Below, piece after piece: positions 34,191 to 44,453 of a DNA stretch of 64,000 nucleotides. The stretch covers positions 32,952,646-33,016,645 of the forward strand of contig NC_057925.1 in NCBI RefSeq assembly GCF_018873765.1, read 5' to 3'. Numbering within the stretch: position 1 is the stretch's first letter; each line of letters starts with the position of its first letter. The position numbers and the translations under genes are program-made. The DNA is from Telopea speciosissima. Taxonomy: Eukaryota; Streptophyta; Magnoliopsida; Proteales; Proteaceae. The notes below the pieces were generated by a model, which saw nothing but the letters and a program-made list of their open reading frames with translations, ran no database searches and was not told where the DNA came from.

Positions 34191-35610
34191 ACGATTCCTT
34201 CTTTTTTGTCATCGTTGACGTCATTATCAAGGTCAAAGACAAAAGAGTTGTGAAGAGAATGGTTATCAAGAGGATCCTCGTTGGAAGAGACGGGGGCTTT
34301 CAGCCTTCTACTTCTATTTGGGTGCCTAGCCCATTTGTTATATTTGATGAACAAAGGGAAGTCTGTAGAAATATATGTTTTTTCGTGGATTGGCTTAAGC
34401 CCCTCTAGACATCGCATTTTGTCACCTAAATTTGGAGATCACCTAGACGATGATGAGTATCCCCCAAGGCTGAGAGTTGTGTTATTTACTGACCAAGAAG
34501 GTCGCCCACACCCCTGATTTCTTCCACAAATCGTTCATGAAAAATTACCAAAATACCTCTAGCATCGAAATAACAAGATAAGAGTTATTGTCCATGATAT
34601 ATGGATCACTTCACATATCCACATCTAGCATAAAAACAAACTCAAATACCACTTTACAGGGAAAAGATTACATTCCTAAGGAGTGGGACCCACACTAGGG
34701 GCAGTACGCGCCAACCAGCCCAAGTCCTAATTCCCCTGCCAAGACAAAATACATGAAATAATGATGAAAATGGATTTTGAATCATCTGAATCGGGTGTAT
34801 AGATCCAAAGATATGGGCATTTCCCAATGAAAGGACCCAACACTTGTGATCTAGCTTATGTTAGCTAAATTATATAATACAGAATCATTATCATGGTATT
34901 CATAGTCTCGTCATCAATTTACATCGTTCTTGAGAAATATGATTTTGTGATTTTTGTCTATGGAAAAATTAAATTACTCTTAAAAAAAAAATTATATTTG
35001 TTCTCCTACGAATTTGACTAATCAAATGAATTTAGATTTGCATGAAACTTTTGAATTAGAAAAGGTATAATGTCATCTTTCAAACAAGTCTAAGAATACT
35101 TAAATTTGAGTTGTATTGACAAAGTTATGTTCCAATCAAACTTAAAGTGTGTGAATGTTTTTAAAATCGCTTGAATGAAAATAATTTTATGGACGATAGA
35201 ATAAAAGATTATTTTTATCGCATTTTTTATTTTTAGCATGTTTTACCATAATTCGATTTATAGAATTTTTAAATTTGAGAAAAACCTCAGCATTTGGAAG
35301 TTGAAAATTTCTCCTACTATCGAAAATTCAATTTTTGTTCTTGAATTGGGGGAGTTAACTTTTTATTCTTTTGGAATCTGATTTTCTAATCATTTTTATT
35401 GGATCCAAATGGGGAGTATTTCTTATTTATAAATAATATCTTAAGTAAATGAAATACCAAAAACATTTACTTAAACGATGTTTGGCATAAACAATGATAG
35501 TTTTTTAATATATTTGTGAAACCAAAGGGGGTTAATTGTGAACTAAGGTCATTTTAGAATTTCGTAAAGCATAACAATGTTTTTTTTTTATGAAAAAAAA
35601 TTTATTATAT
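34191..35610. other. Interval without recognised gene
   Basis: An unrecognised minus-strand frame (34190-34417) is open but matches no family I know. 34560-35610 is AT-rich with no feature. Confidence 0.4.
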
Positions 35611-35615
35611 GTCTT

Positions 35616-36282
35616 TGATGTAGGCCCAAAATTCTATCTTATTATTTATTTTAATTTATGATTAATTGTTTAATGTAATTGAGCATAGTTTTAGTAGTCC
35701 TAATTATTTTAGATTTTTATTTAGTTGATGGGTCAGTCCAAGCCCATAGGTAGCTATTTAATTAATGTAGATTCCCAAGGAGGTAAGTCTTCCAAGGTGG
35801 ATGAAGTGTCCAAGAGTTGTAGTCTCCCAAAAAAATGGATGGAGGTTCCAAGGTGGGTGAAGTCTTCAAGAGTTATAGCTTCTCAAAAAAGTGCAGGAAG
35901 AAGTAGTTAAAGTAGTAATGCATTATACCAAGGAAATTTACTTTAATCGAGGTTACTTTGATTAAACTTATTTTCTCTATGGAATCTCGACCGTAGGACT
36001 TAATTAGGTGGGTGGTTGAGATTGATTAGGGTTTGTTTAGGTTTTCTTTTTTTTTTTTTTTTCCTTTAAATATGTAAAGGGGAACAATGTACGGGAGATG
36101 AATATTGAATTGATTTTGGAGTTTCTCCTTTTGAAGTCTTGAAAAACTTCTTCCCTTCCAAGCCTTAAAGAGCTTGAAGACAAGCCTAGAAGAGCTTGTA
36201 TTGTGTCGGCTGAGTACAACCCCACCCTCTATCGTTCCTTGAAGAGTATGGTAGTCGGTTTCAAGCCTCCAAGCCTGCGTTA
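35616..36282 (+). repeat. 5' LTR of the 2.3-kb element
   Basis: Homologous to 37271-37924. It contains a T run near 36050, absent in the partner, and AAATATGTAAAGGGGAACAATGTA as likely promoter/leader, followed by an AGAGCTTGAAGAC block. Confidence 0.88.
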
Positions 36283-36284
36283 TT

Positions 36285-36296
36285 TGGTATCAGAGC
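36285..36296 (+). promoter_or_regulatory. Primer-binding site, initiator Met tRNA type
   Basis: TGGTATCAGAGC two bases after the 5' LTR is the classic site complementary to plant initiator methionine tRNA. Confidence 0.88.
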
Positions 36297-36404
36297 TAGC
36301 TGGAGAATTGCTATGGCACCCATGCGTAGAGGCAACCATACAGCTCTAGTTGAAATGATCAACCTGAAGAGGAGAATCAACAACTTCGCCAACAAGTTTA
36401 TAAA

Positions 36405-36800
36405 TTGACTCTAGATCATGAGTCAATGAAAGACAATGTTGTTGACAATCGATTCACGACACATGTTGATTTTAGCAAACCTCCAATGTTCAATGAGTAC
36501 CCGGATGACGAAGTCGACGAACACAGTAGTTTTGAAAGGCTTGAACTAGGTTTTATTTCAGAAACACAACAAGAGTTCTACCCGCATTACGGTGTGGTAC
36601 CAGTACTTTTATCGATCAATGGCAACATCATACTGACCGAGATGGAGGTAGCTCACCCCAAGGTACGTCGATCAAGTAGGCTGCCCATTATGTTTTCTCT
36701 TACAATCAAACTCAGTTACAACCACTTCGACATGGCAGCTCTCTATCGAATAGAACTTCCTCTTGGTGGAGCCATAGAAGTCAAAGCATGGGGTTCTTAA
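36405..36800 (+). CDS. Short internal ORF of the 2.3-kb element, function unknown
   Basis: A 131-residue open frame beginning MTLDHESMKDNVVDNRF, acidic in its first half, ending with LPLGGAIEVKAWGS. It is not a complete gag or pol domain. A preceding fragment from the ATG at 36313 (MAPMRRGNHTALVEMINLKR) looks like the start of a gag-type protein and stops at 36405. The frame is probably a remnant of the parent element's coding region. Confidence 0.4.
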   Translation: MTLDHESMKDNVVDNRFTTHVDFSKPPMFNEYPDDEVDEHSSFERLELGFISETQQEFYPHYGVVPVLLSINGNIILTEMEVAHPKVRRSSRLPIMFSLTIKLSYNHFDMAALYRIELPLGGAIEVKAWGS

Positions 36801-37270
36801 AATTGAGAGAGATTTTTTATTTGGTCCATTATTCACAAAATCCAAACTTTTCTTCCATGATTGCAGCAAACTTAGTGCACAGGAAGAGTTTAGAGAAACC
36901 GAGTTTGCCTTTTATGAATCTATGATTTCAGATTTCGAAAGGAATAATGATTGAATAGTTGCATAATTATAAGGTTTGTTATGATGTATGATAGTGTGCG
37001 GTGTGAGATGCACATGCCCCATGGATTGACATTTACAATGAGTTTGATGATCCTTATTTGACAATTTCTACTATGTGGTGTCAACATCAACTTATCCAAG
37101 CCATGAATATCACCATCAGAGTAGATTCGATCATAATTTTGAAACAATGTTGTCATCCATGAATCAGAAGTGAGAAAATGAAATCTTCTTCGTTTAGTGA
37201 CTGATTTGATTGAGCAAAGTGTCAAAACGACTCCTAAAACTTGAGGATGAGTTTTTTCTACTTGGGGGTA

Positions 37271-37924
37271 TGATACAAGCCCAGAATTGCAGCTTGTTAT
37301 TTATTTTGGTTTATGATTAATTGTTTAATATAATTGAGTGTAGTTTTACTATCCCTAATTATTTTAGATTTTTATTTAGTTGATGGATCAGCCCAAGCCC
37401 ATGGGTAGTTATGTAATTAATGTAGATTCCCAAGGAGGTAGAGTCTTTTAAAATAGATTAAGTATCCAAGAGTTGTAGTCTCCCAAAATAGTGGAAGGAA
37501 GTTCTAAGGTGGGTGAAGTCTCCAGGAGTTGTAGTATCTTAAAAGGGTGGAAGAAGTAGTTAAAGCAGTAATGCATTGTACCAAGGAAACCTATTTTATT
37601 CGAACTTACCTTGATTAAGCTTATTATCTTTACAAAATCTCGATCGTAAGATTTAATTTGGTGAATGATTGAGATTGATTACAGTTTATTTAGGTTTTTT
37701 TATTATTTAAATATATAAAGGGAGAACAATGTAAGAGAGATGAAAATTGAATTGATTTTGAAGTTTCTCCTTTTGAAGTCTCAAAAAACTTCTTTCCTTT
37801 CAAGCCTTGAAGAGCTTGAAGACAGCCTTAGAAGAGCTTATATCGTGTCGGTTGAGCATATCCCCACCCTCTATTGTTGCTTGAAGAGTACGGTAGTTGG
37901 TTTCATATTTTTTATCCTGCATTA
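37271..37924 (+). repeat. 3' LTR of the 2.3-kb element
   Basis: Pairs with 35616-36282. It ends CCTGCATTA before the GTCTT duplication. Confidence 0.88.
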
Positions 37925-37929
37925 GTCTT

Positions 37930-39007
37930 CAACCATTCGATAGAAAGAGGCATGAAACAAAAGCAAAACCCTTGATTTTCATTCTCTTCTTCCTCCTTCA
38001 TCCTCTCCCTTCTCCTTGAAACCTACCCTCACAACTTGCCATTCTGAAGCACGAAAGGGATCTTCTTTGTCCCACAACAATCAAAAAAATTGATTCCCTC
38101 ATTTTATCATCAATCATTTCAAGTATAGCTTGAGAGCAACTCCAAAATCGATTTGAAAAAAGGTAGCCCATGAGTTGTGTTATTGATTCTATGAGTTCTG
38201 ATTTTAGATCTTTCTGATTGTTTGATGAAGGTAAATATCTAATATAAATTCAGCATGAGATTGTTGTTATTAACTTAGGGTTTTCAAAGGGAGTACCTTG
38301 ATTTATGATTTCAGGTTTTAGAAATTGGTTGATTATATGTTTGATTAGAAATTTGACGAATGGATTGTGTTTCTCACAAATCTGAAATACAAGAATGGTT
38401 TGTATGTTTATGAATCGATATATGGTGAATGATTAGATCATAAATTTGATATACAAGAATGATTAATATATTTATAATTTGGTATATTGCGAATGATGGA
38501 ATCATAAATCTGAATTAATGAATGATTTATATGATTATGATTTGGTATATTGTGATTATTAGAATTATAAATCTGCATATTGGAATGGTATAATATCATG
38601 AATTTGTTTGATGTGATTGTGAAAAAACTCAATGAAAGGTTTATGAATAGTGGATATTGGACTGTTATTGGTCTCATCTGGGATGCCAATAAGGATATTG
38701 ATTGGCCTCATCTAGAATGCCAATGAGGATATTGATATATATTGGACCCTATTCAGTTTATATTAGATCCCATTTGATTGGTCGGTGGAGTGAACTCCTA
38801 TGGGATCTCAGGTCCTCGACTATCGCAGAGTGAGTTCCATAAGGGACCTTGAGCCCTTATTTGAACTCATCAATGGGTATTATTTGAATTGATTGGATCG
38901 CATTGAGTATTTCAAAATAGACTATACTGATTGAATTGGTAATGGAATTGATATGTGAATCGAATCTCTATCCCCTTATTGGAAATGAATCATTGATATT
39001 GACAGAT
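37930..39007. other. AT-rich interval ending in a tandem repeat
   Basis: No gene. Repeated GATATATTGGAC/GGATATTGATTGGCCTC phrases lie at 38640-38760, and the first partial unit of the 100-bp repeat that continues at 45776 lies at 38930-39007. Confidence 0.5.
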
Positions 39008-39012
39008 AATTT

Positions 39013-40340
39013 TGATGTGTCATAAAATCCCCCAACCAACCAAAAGCTACCACGTAAACGTACTGGAACTGAATCCGAAGCTGAGGCCGAGACCGAGCAC
39101 TAAAGCCGAGGCCGAGCACTGAAGCCGAGGCCGAGGCCGAGAACTAAAGCCGAGGCCGAGCACTGAAGCCGAGGCCGAGGCCAAGAACTGAAGCCGAGGC
39201 CTAGGCCGAGGCCGAGCACTGAAGCCGAGGCCGAGGCCAAGAACTGAAGCCGAGGTCGAGGCCGAGCTCGCACAAGTCAGCCAGGGCCGAGGCCGAGAAC
39301 TGAAGCCGAGGCCGAGGCCGAGCACTGAAGCCGAGGCCGAGGCCGAGCATTGAAGCTGAGGCCGAGACCGAGCACTAAAGCCGAGGCCGAGCACTGAAGT
39401 CGAGGCCGAGGCCTAGCTCGCACAAGTCAGCCAGGGCCGAGGCAGAGAACTGAAGCCGAGCCGAGGCCGAGGCCGAGCACTGAAGCCGAGGCCGAGGCCG
39501 AGCATTGAAGCTAAAGTCGAGGCCGAGCACTGAAGTCGAGGCCGAGGCCTAGCTCGCACAAGTCAGCCGGGGCCGAGGCCGAGCACTGAAGCCGAGGCCG
39601 AGACCGAGCACTAAAGCCGAGGCCGAGCACTGAAGCCGAGGCCGAGGCCAAGCATTGAAGCTGAGGCCGAGACCGAGCACTAAAGCCGAGACCGAGCACT
39701 GAAGCCGAAGCCGAGGCCGAGCTCACACAAGTCAACCGGGGCTGAGGCCGAGCTCACACAAGTCAGCCATAAACTCCTGACCGAGCATACACAGGACATC
39801 CTAGGCCGAGCTGACTGCTGAGACCGACCTAACAAGCCGACCTCTCAGGCCGACCTCCCAGGCCGACCTCCTAGGCCGACCTCCGAGGCCGAGCCCTCCT
39901 CCACAGAGGCTACCATAGCGCCCCACCGGGGATCGCGGGGCCACGTCAGCACATCCCGAGAATCACGGGATAAGGATCGAGCCACGATCCCAGCGTAATA
40001 TGAAATCACAATTTACATGGACTCTTACCTTAATAAGAGTCCGACCCCGAAAATAGCTCTCCACTCCGCTCTACGCGAGAGAGCCTTCCAAAAGAAGGAC
40101 TCCTACCATACTAGGACTCTCCCAACCGCCTCATCTCATCCTCACTCTATAAATACCCAGGTATGGAGCACCATTCATCATCTTGCTTTTGACTACACAG
40201 TTACGCTGTCGCGTTGAAGACCTGACTTGAGCATCGGAGAGTCCTAGGCCGGAGCCACACCGGCCCTCTTGCGCTCATTGCTTGGTTTTTGCAGGTTCAT
40301 CCACGGGCGAACCAAGTACCGGAGGTTTTCACACGCAACA
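39013..40340 (+). repeat. 5' LTR of the young Tat derivative
   Basis: It begins TGATGTGTCAT and ends CACACGCAACA. About half (39060-39760) is an array of GAGGCC GAGCACTGAAGCC-type units with GCTCGCACAAGTCAGCC spacers. TATA box at 40148-40155. Confidence 0.95.
40148..40155 (+). promoter_or_regulatory. TATA box of the 5' LTR
   Basis: TATAAATA followed about 80-100 bases later by the conserved R/U5 block CATCGGAGAGTCCTAGGCCG at 40232. The position fits the element's transcription start. Confidence 0.7.
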
Positions 40341-40343
40341 GAT

Positions 40344-40363
40344 TTGGCGCCGTCTGTGGGAAC
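40344..40363 (+). promoter_or_regulatory. Primer-binding site
   Basis: TTGGCGCCGTCTGTGGGAAC begins three bases after the LTR end. It is nearly identical to the site of the 600-12319 element. Confidence 0.8.
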
Positions 40364-40410
40364 GACATCAGCAAGTCATCGTCGTTTCCGCCAATTCCCA
40401 GAACAATAAT

Positions 40411-40990
40411 AATGGTGCATACGAGGTCAGGGCAGCATGGCTCTACTTCCCGTACGGAGGAGCCGCAACCCGTTGTGCCGACGAGACGATCACCGCCCCC
40501 CGAAGCCTCTCGGCAGGGGATAAACAGAAGACCCCCTAGGGCAGGTGGTGCGCAGCCCATCACGGGCACCATTCCCCCTCCAGAGAGCGGGAATGGGGGA
40601 GGTGCACTAACCACGGCCGCGGCTAGCCGGGTACAGGCCGAGCCAAGTTTGGACGGGAATGTCCTACCTGCACCGCCACCCTTGCCGGAGAGTTTGGACC
40701 CAGAAGCCCCGGCAAATAATCGACAGGTCATGGATTTGCAGCTGCAGATGCTCCACACCAACGAGATGCTGCGCGCCTTCATGAACCAGATGGCCCGAGG
40801 CGGGCTGATGGGCCAGCCGCCGGCCGCGCTCCCTCCAGCTTCGGCCCGCGCTGAAAGAAACTTGCAGCAAAATGGTGGCCGGCGTAGGGCCGAGCCGAGT
40901 CGGGCTGCGTCCTCACACCCGTCTCGTCAGAAGACTCCACCTCCGCGCCCCAGTAGAGGCGCTCGACGGGGTGAACAAGAACATCGCTAA
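40411..40990 (+). CDS. Gag N-terminal part, ended by a single in-frame TAA
   Basis: The frame starts MVHTRSGQHGSTSRTEEPQP, a typical Tat gag start, and is rich in Pro, Arg and Gln. It ends with TAA at 40988-40990. The same frame is then open without a break into the main gag domain (to 43339), so one CAA-to-TAA type change separates the two parts. Gag would coat the RNA. With the stop, translation of the downstream part needs readthrough or reinitiation, or this copy's gag is inactive. Confidence 0.75.
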
Positions 40991-41365
40991 AGCCCGCGAA
41001 CAGGGCAGGAAATTGAACCAGCCGGCTCTGTAGCAAGGAGGTCGGTATTTTCTGGACGGATCGGAGAGGACGAACCGCCGAGGATATTCCGAGAACAAAG
41101 GAAAGACCCGGTTGAAAGGCGTGCGCCGAGACACGGAGAAGGATCGCGTCATACTCCCCGGCGTCAGAGCTCACCTCCCCGAGAAGAACAACAGGGGAGC
41201 CCCCGAGGGTCCAACTTCCAAGAAGAAAAAAGAACAAGGAAGGATGGTGAGGACCGAGCTGACCAGAATGGCCGACTACAGCGGGACGACCGACCCTATC
41301 AACCCCGGGCCGAGGAGCCGGTTGGCCGAGCACCTGAAACCGAGCTGGAGAAGCGGCTACGAGAT

Positions 41366-43339
41366 TTGGCCGAGCAAGTGGAGGGGTTAAAGAAACAAGC
41401 GACCCCGGATGCCTACTCTTTGGTCGGGCGTCACCCTTATCCTCCCGAGATCATGACCGCGCCGCTACCACACGGTTTCAAACCTCCCCCGTTCGACCGG
41501 TATGACGGGACGACCGACCCGACAGATCACATCAACTACTTTAATGCGATGATGACCATGTACGGGGGAACCGAGATCGTTTCTTGCCGAGCCTTCCCTG
41601 CATCCCTCAAGGGCGCGGCGACCTCATGGTTTTCCTGGTTGCCGCCGAATTCCATAAAAAGCTTCGCTCAACTCTGCCGAGCCTTTGTCACGCGCTTCCA
41701 GAGTAGTATGAAACATAAGAAGACCACGGTCAACCTCCTCAGCGTGAAGCAAAGGCCCGACGAGTCGATCCGAGCATTCGTCTCCCGCTTCAACAAGGAA
41801 TCCTTAGATATCAAGGATTTGGATGAGGCCACGGCCCATACGGCTATGAGCAACGGATTGGCCGACATGGACCTTATCAAGGACTTGGCCCGTAAGCCGA
41901 CAAGAAACCTGGCCGAGCTCTTGGAGAGGTGCAACGAGTTCGCGAATATGGCTGAGGTCCTCCAAGCCCAGAAGGGCAACGAAGGTCGTACCGACGAGAA
42001 AAGGCCGACAACAGACGACCAAAGAGAAGACAAAAGGCCAAGGACGGATCGCCGAGCTGACAGGTCGGATCGAGCTCGGAGCCCCGACTACACGCCATTG
42101 AATGCATCTCGCAAGGAGATCCTGATGCAAATACAAGATGGGGGGTACATCCGTCGACCCCGACCGATGCAAGCGGGGTCATCTCGGAATCCCAACAAAT
42201 ATTGCCAATTCCACAAGGACATCGGTCACGACACCGAAGATTGTTATCAGCTGAAAAGAGAAATCGAAGAGCTGATAAAAGCGGGCCACTTGAAGCGATA
42301 TGTCAAAGGAGGCCGAGAAGATCGTGGAGGTCGGCGGCCTGATGACCGAGATCAAAGAAGAGCCGAGCCTAGGGCCGAAAACAGGCGAGTTGAAAGAGAT
42401 GATGACAAGGTCCGAGCCGAGAATAAGGAGGACGGATCCGGGCCGAGCAATGACAAGGGAGCCCCCATATACACTATCCTCGGAGGGCCCGGGCAAGAAA
42501 GTACTCGAAAGGCTAAGGCAAACGCTCGCTTCGTCGGAGTAGCCGAGATGCCCGCCAAGAAACTCAAGCCGGCGGTGACGATCTCCTTCACGGAAGCCGA
42601 CCTCGAAGGTATAAGTTTACCTCATGACGATGCTTTAGTGGTGCAGGTAGAAATTGCGAACAGACCCGTACACCGTGTATTGGTCGATACCGGCGCATCC
42701 GTGGACCTTATGTCACTGGAAGCGTACCGACAATTTGGCTTCGGCGACGAGGCGCTCAAGCCCGAAGGCACCTCGCTTCACGGGTTCTCGGGAGCGGCCG
42801 CGACCATCAAGGGCTCGATCGATCTACTAGTCACAATTGGGCAAGCTCCATGCCAGGCGACGATCCAAGTCAAATTCATGGTGGTACGGTCGGTAGTGGC
42901 TTTCAACGCCATACTCGGCCGTCCTTCATTGACCGCCCTCCAAGCCATCATCTCCCCGACTCACTTGAAGATGAAGTTCCCCACCGAGAACGGTGTCGGC
43001 GAGGTCCGAGGCGACCAAAAGAAGGCACGAGAGTGCTACGCTACTTTCGTCAAGCAAAACAAGGGAAATGTTCGAGGAATGGCCATGTGCGTCGAGCATC
43101 TCCCAGAAGATCAGCGGGATGAGCTTATCGAGAGAAGAGGACGACCCGTGGAAGACCTGACCCCACTTCATCTCAGCGCATCCCAGCCGAAGCAACAAGG
43201 AAAATTAGCACCAAATTGGGAAGGCCCGTACATAGTCTCCAAGCAAATTCGCCCTGGAACGTATCGCTTGCAGACTCCGGGGGGCAAGAAGGTGCCGAGA
43301 CCGTGGAACTCGGAAAATTTGAAGAAGTTTTTTCAATAA
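41366..43339 (+). CDS. Gag-protease fused to the integrase C-terminus (pol deleted)
   Basis: The open frame continues from the first stop at 40990; the first ATG is at 41366 (657 residues). In order: a coiled coil (LEKRLRDLAEQVEGLKKQ, starting upstream of that ATG), the gag domain (residues about 30-190; DHINYFNAMMTMYGG, WFSWLPPNSIKSF), a charged linker, a zinc-knuckle-like CQFHKDIGHDTEDC (about 278-291), a second charged linker, and an aspartic protease with DTGAS near residue 440 followed by LGRPSLTAL. After RPVEDLTP (about 600) the sequence jumps to SASQPKQQGKLAPNWEGPYI, the integrase C-terminal part, and ends normally. Compared with the complete relative at 600-12319 about 3.0 kb is missing, without loss of frame. 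It can supply structural protein and protease but not polymerase. Confidence 0.92.
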   Translation: MAEQVEGLKKQATPDAYSLVGRHPYPPEIMTAPLPHGFKPPPFDRYDGTTDPTDHINYFNAMMTMYGGTEIVSCRAFPASLKGAATSWFSWLPPNSIKSFAQLCRAFVTRFQSSMKHKKTTVNLLSVKQRPDESIRAFVSRFNKESLDIKDLDEATAHTAMSNGLADMDLIKDLARKPTRNLAELLERCNEFANMAEVLQAQKGNEGRTDEKRPTTDDQREDKRPRTDRRADRSDRARSPDYTPLNASRKEILMQIQDGGYIRRPRPMQAGSSRNPNKYCQFHKDIGHDTEDCYQLKREIEELIKAGHLKRYVKGGREDRGGRRPDDRDQRRAEPRAENRRVERDDDKVRAENKEDGSGPSNDKGAPIYTILGGPGQESTRKAKANARFVGVAEMPAKKLKPAVTISFTEADLEGISLPHDDALVVQVEIANRPVHRVLVDTGASVDLMSLEAYRQFGFGDEALKPEGTSLHGFSGAAATIKGSIDLLVTIGQAPCQATIQVKFMVVRSVVAFNAILGRPSLTALQAIISPTHLKMKFPTENGVGEVRGDQKKARECYATFVKQNKGNVRGMAMCVEHLPEDQRDELIERRGRPVEDLTPLHLSASQPKQQGKLAPNWEGPYIVSKQIRPGTYRLQTPGGKKVPRPWNSENLKKFFQ

Positions 43340-43431
43340 TTGAGCACGCGTGTATTCGGCTTCAGTTCCGACATTTGATTCAATAAAGTCTTTCTCCACC
43401 ACTTAACGTATTTGCAAGCTCCCAAGTTAAA

Positions 43432-43925
43432 GTCGTAAGACCGGTCCTCATAGACCTGGCCGACCTCAAAGACCGACCCTCATATGTCGGCAGCCAAGTC
43501 GTAAGACCGGTCCTCATAGACCTGGCCGACCTCAAAGGCCGACCCTCATAGGTCGACAGCAAAGTCGTAAGACCGGTCCTCATAGACCAGGCCGACCTCA
43601 AAGACCGACACTCAAAGGATGGACGACAACCAAGTCATCGACAACCAAGTCGTAAGACCGGTCCTCATAGACCTGGCCGACCTCAAAGATCGACCCTCAT
43701 AGGCCGGCAACCAAGTCGTAAGACCGGTCCTCATAGACCTGGCCGACCTCAAAGACCGACCCTCATAGGTCGGCAACCAAGTCGTAAGACCGGTCCTCAT
43801 AGACCTGGCCGACCTCAAAGACCGACCCTCATAGGTCGGCAACCAAGTTGTAAGACCGGTCCTCATAGACCTGGCCGACCTCAAAGACCGACCCTCATAG
43901 GTCGGCAACCAAGTCATAAGACCAG
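43432..43925 (+). repeat. 66-bp tandem repeat, about seven copies
   Basis: Unit core AGTCGTAAGACCGGTCCTCA followed by TAGACCTGGCCGACCTCAAAG and ACCGACCCTCATAGGTCGGC. It lies between the gag-protease stop and the 3' LTR, where the relative has its antisense gene and a different minisatellite. The period is a multiple of three, so the minus strand stays open, but no domain is seen. Confidence 0.9.
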
Positions 43926-44437
43926 CCCATAAAGACTGGCCGACGTCTGAACCAACAAGAGCAAACTCTCCCCATGGCCGAGCTGAACAACGTCTAAAAC
44001 TAAACTAAGGCATTACGCTCAGCTATGGAGGAAGCTCGGCCACAACATCAAAGGGAACAACATACACAAGGAAAATAAGGCTAAAATTGCCGAGCTAAAA
44101 CAGTTGGACAAATTTTGAGAAATGAAATTTTCATTGATTAAAGAGCCGACTGCTCGGCACAGTACATGAAGAGGCAGCTCGGCCCTATACATACCGAAAA
44201 AAAAAAAAAAAAAAAGAGAGAAGAAGAGGAAGAGTTCAGTGTGATTCAACGATCCAAATCAAAAGACGGTTCAAAATCCCGAGCATCATCATTACGCCGA
44301 GTACTGTGGCACAGACACCCCAACTGATAGACAGTACAACGTCAAATCGCCAAAGGAAAGCGCTCGGACTTAGCCTCAGAACAGAACCATTAAGCGGACC
44401 GAAAGATGACACTCATCAAGGACGAGCCGAGCCTTGA
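43926..44437 (+). other. 3' untranslated region of the young Tat derivative
   Basis: No coding sequence. An A run lies at about 44198-44214 and repeated GAGCTCGGC-like phrases precede the polypurine tract. No trace of the antisense gene of the 600-12319 element is visible. Confidence 0.6.
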
Positions 44438-44453
44438 TGAGTGGGGGGGCCTG
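44438..44453 (+). promoter_or_regulatory. Polypurine tract
   Basis: GAGTGGGGGGGCCTG directly precedes the 3' LTR, as required for plus-strand priming. Confidence 0.8.

Larger units (their letters stand above)
35616..37924 (+). mobile_element. Short non-autonomous LTR retrotransposon, 2.3 kb
   Basis: Direct repeats at 35616-36282 and 37271-37924 are flanked by a perfect 5-bp duplication GTCTT (35611-35615 and 37925-37929). The LTRs begin TGAT and end TTA rather than CA. A primer-binding site TGGTATCAGAGC (initiator Met tRNA type) starts at 36285 and a G-rich tract (CTTGGGGG) lies just before the right LTR. The internal part is only about 1 kb with one short frame and no protease, RT or integrase, so it depends on another element for movement. 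LTR divergence is visible throughout, so it is not young. Confidence 0.9.

Noticed and set aside
39047..39735. Minus-strand frames with repeated SASASVLGLGF-like protein (also 44488-45158)
   Set aside because: They translate the GAGGCC array of the LTRs. The frame stays open because of the repeat unit, not because of coding.
40297..41333. Long minus-strand open frames opposite the gag region of the young Tat derivative
   Set aside because: They are shadows of the GC-rich gag frame on the plus strand and contain no recognisable domain.
43380..43917. Minus-strand repeat protein frames over the 66-bp array
   Set aside because: The unit length is a multiple of three, which keeps the frame open by itself; there is no start context or domain.
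43432..43925. A CRISPR-like regular repeat array
   Set aside because: The units are contiguous without unique spacers, and the setting is a plant retrotransposon.
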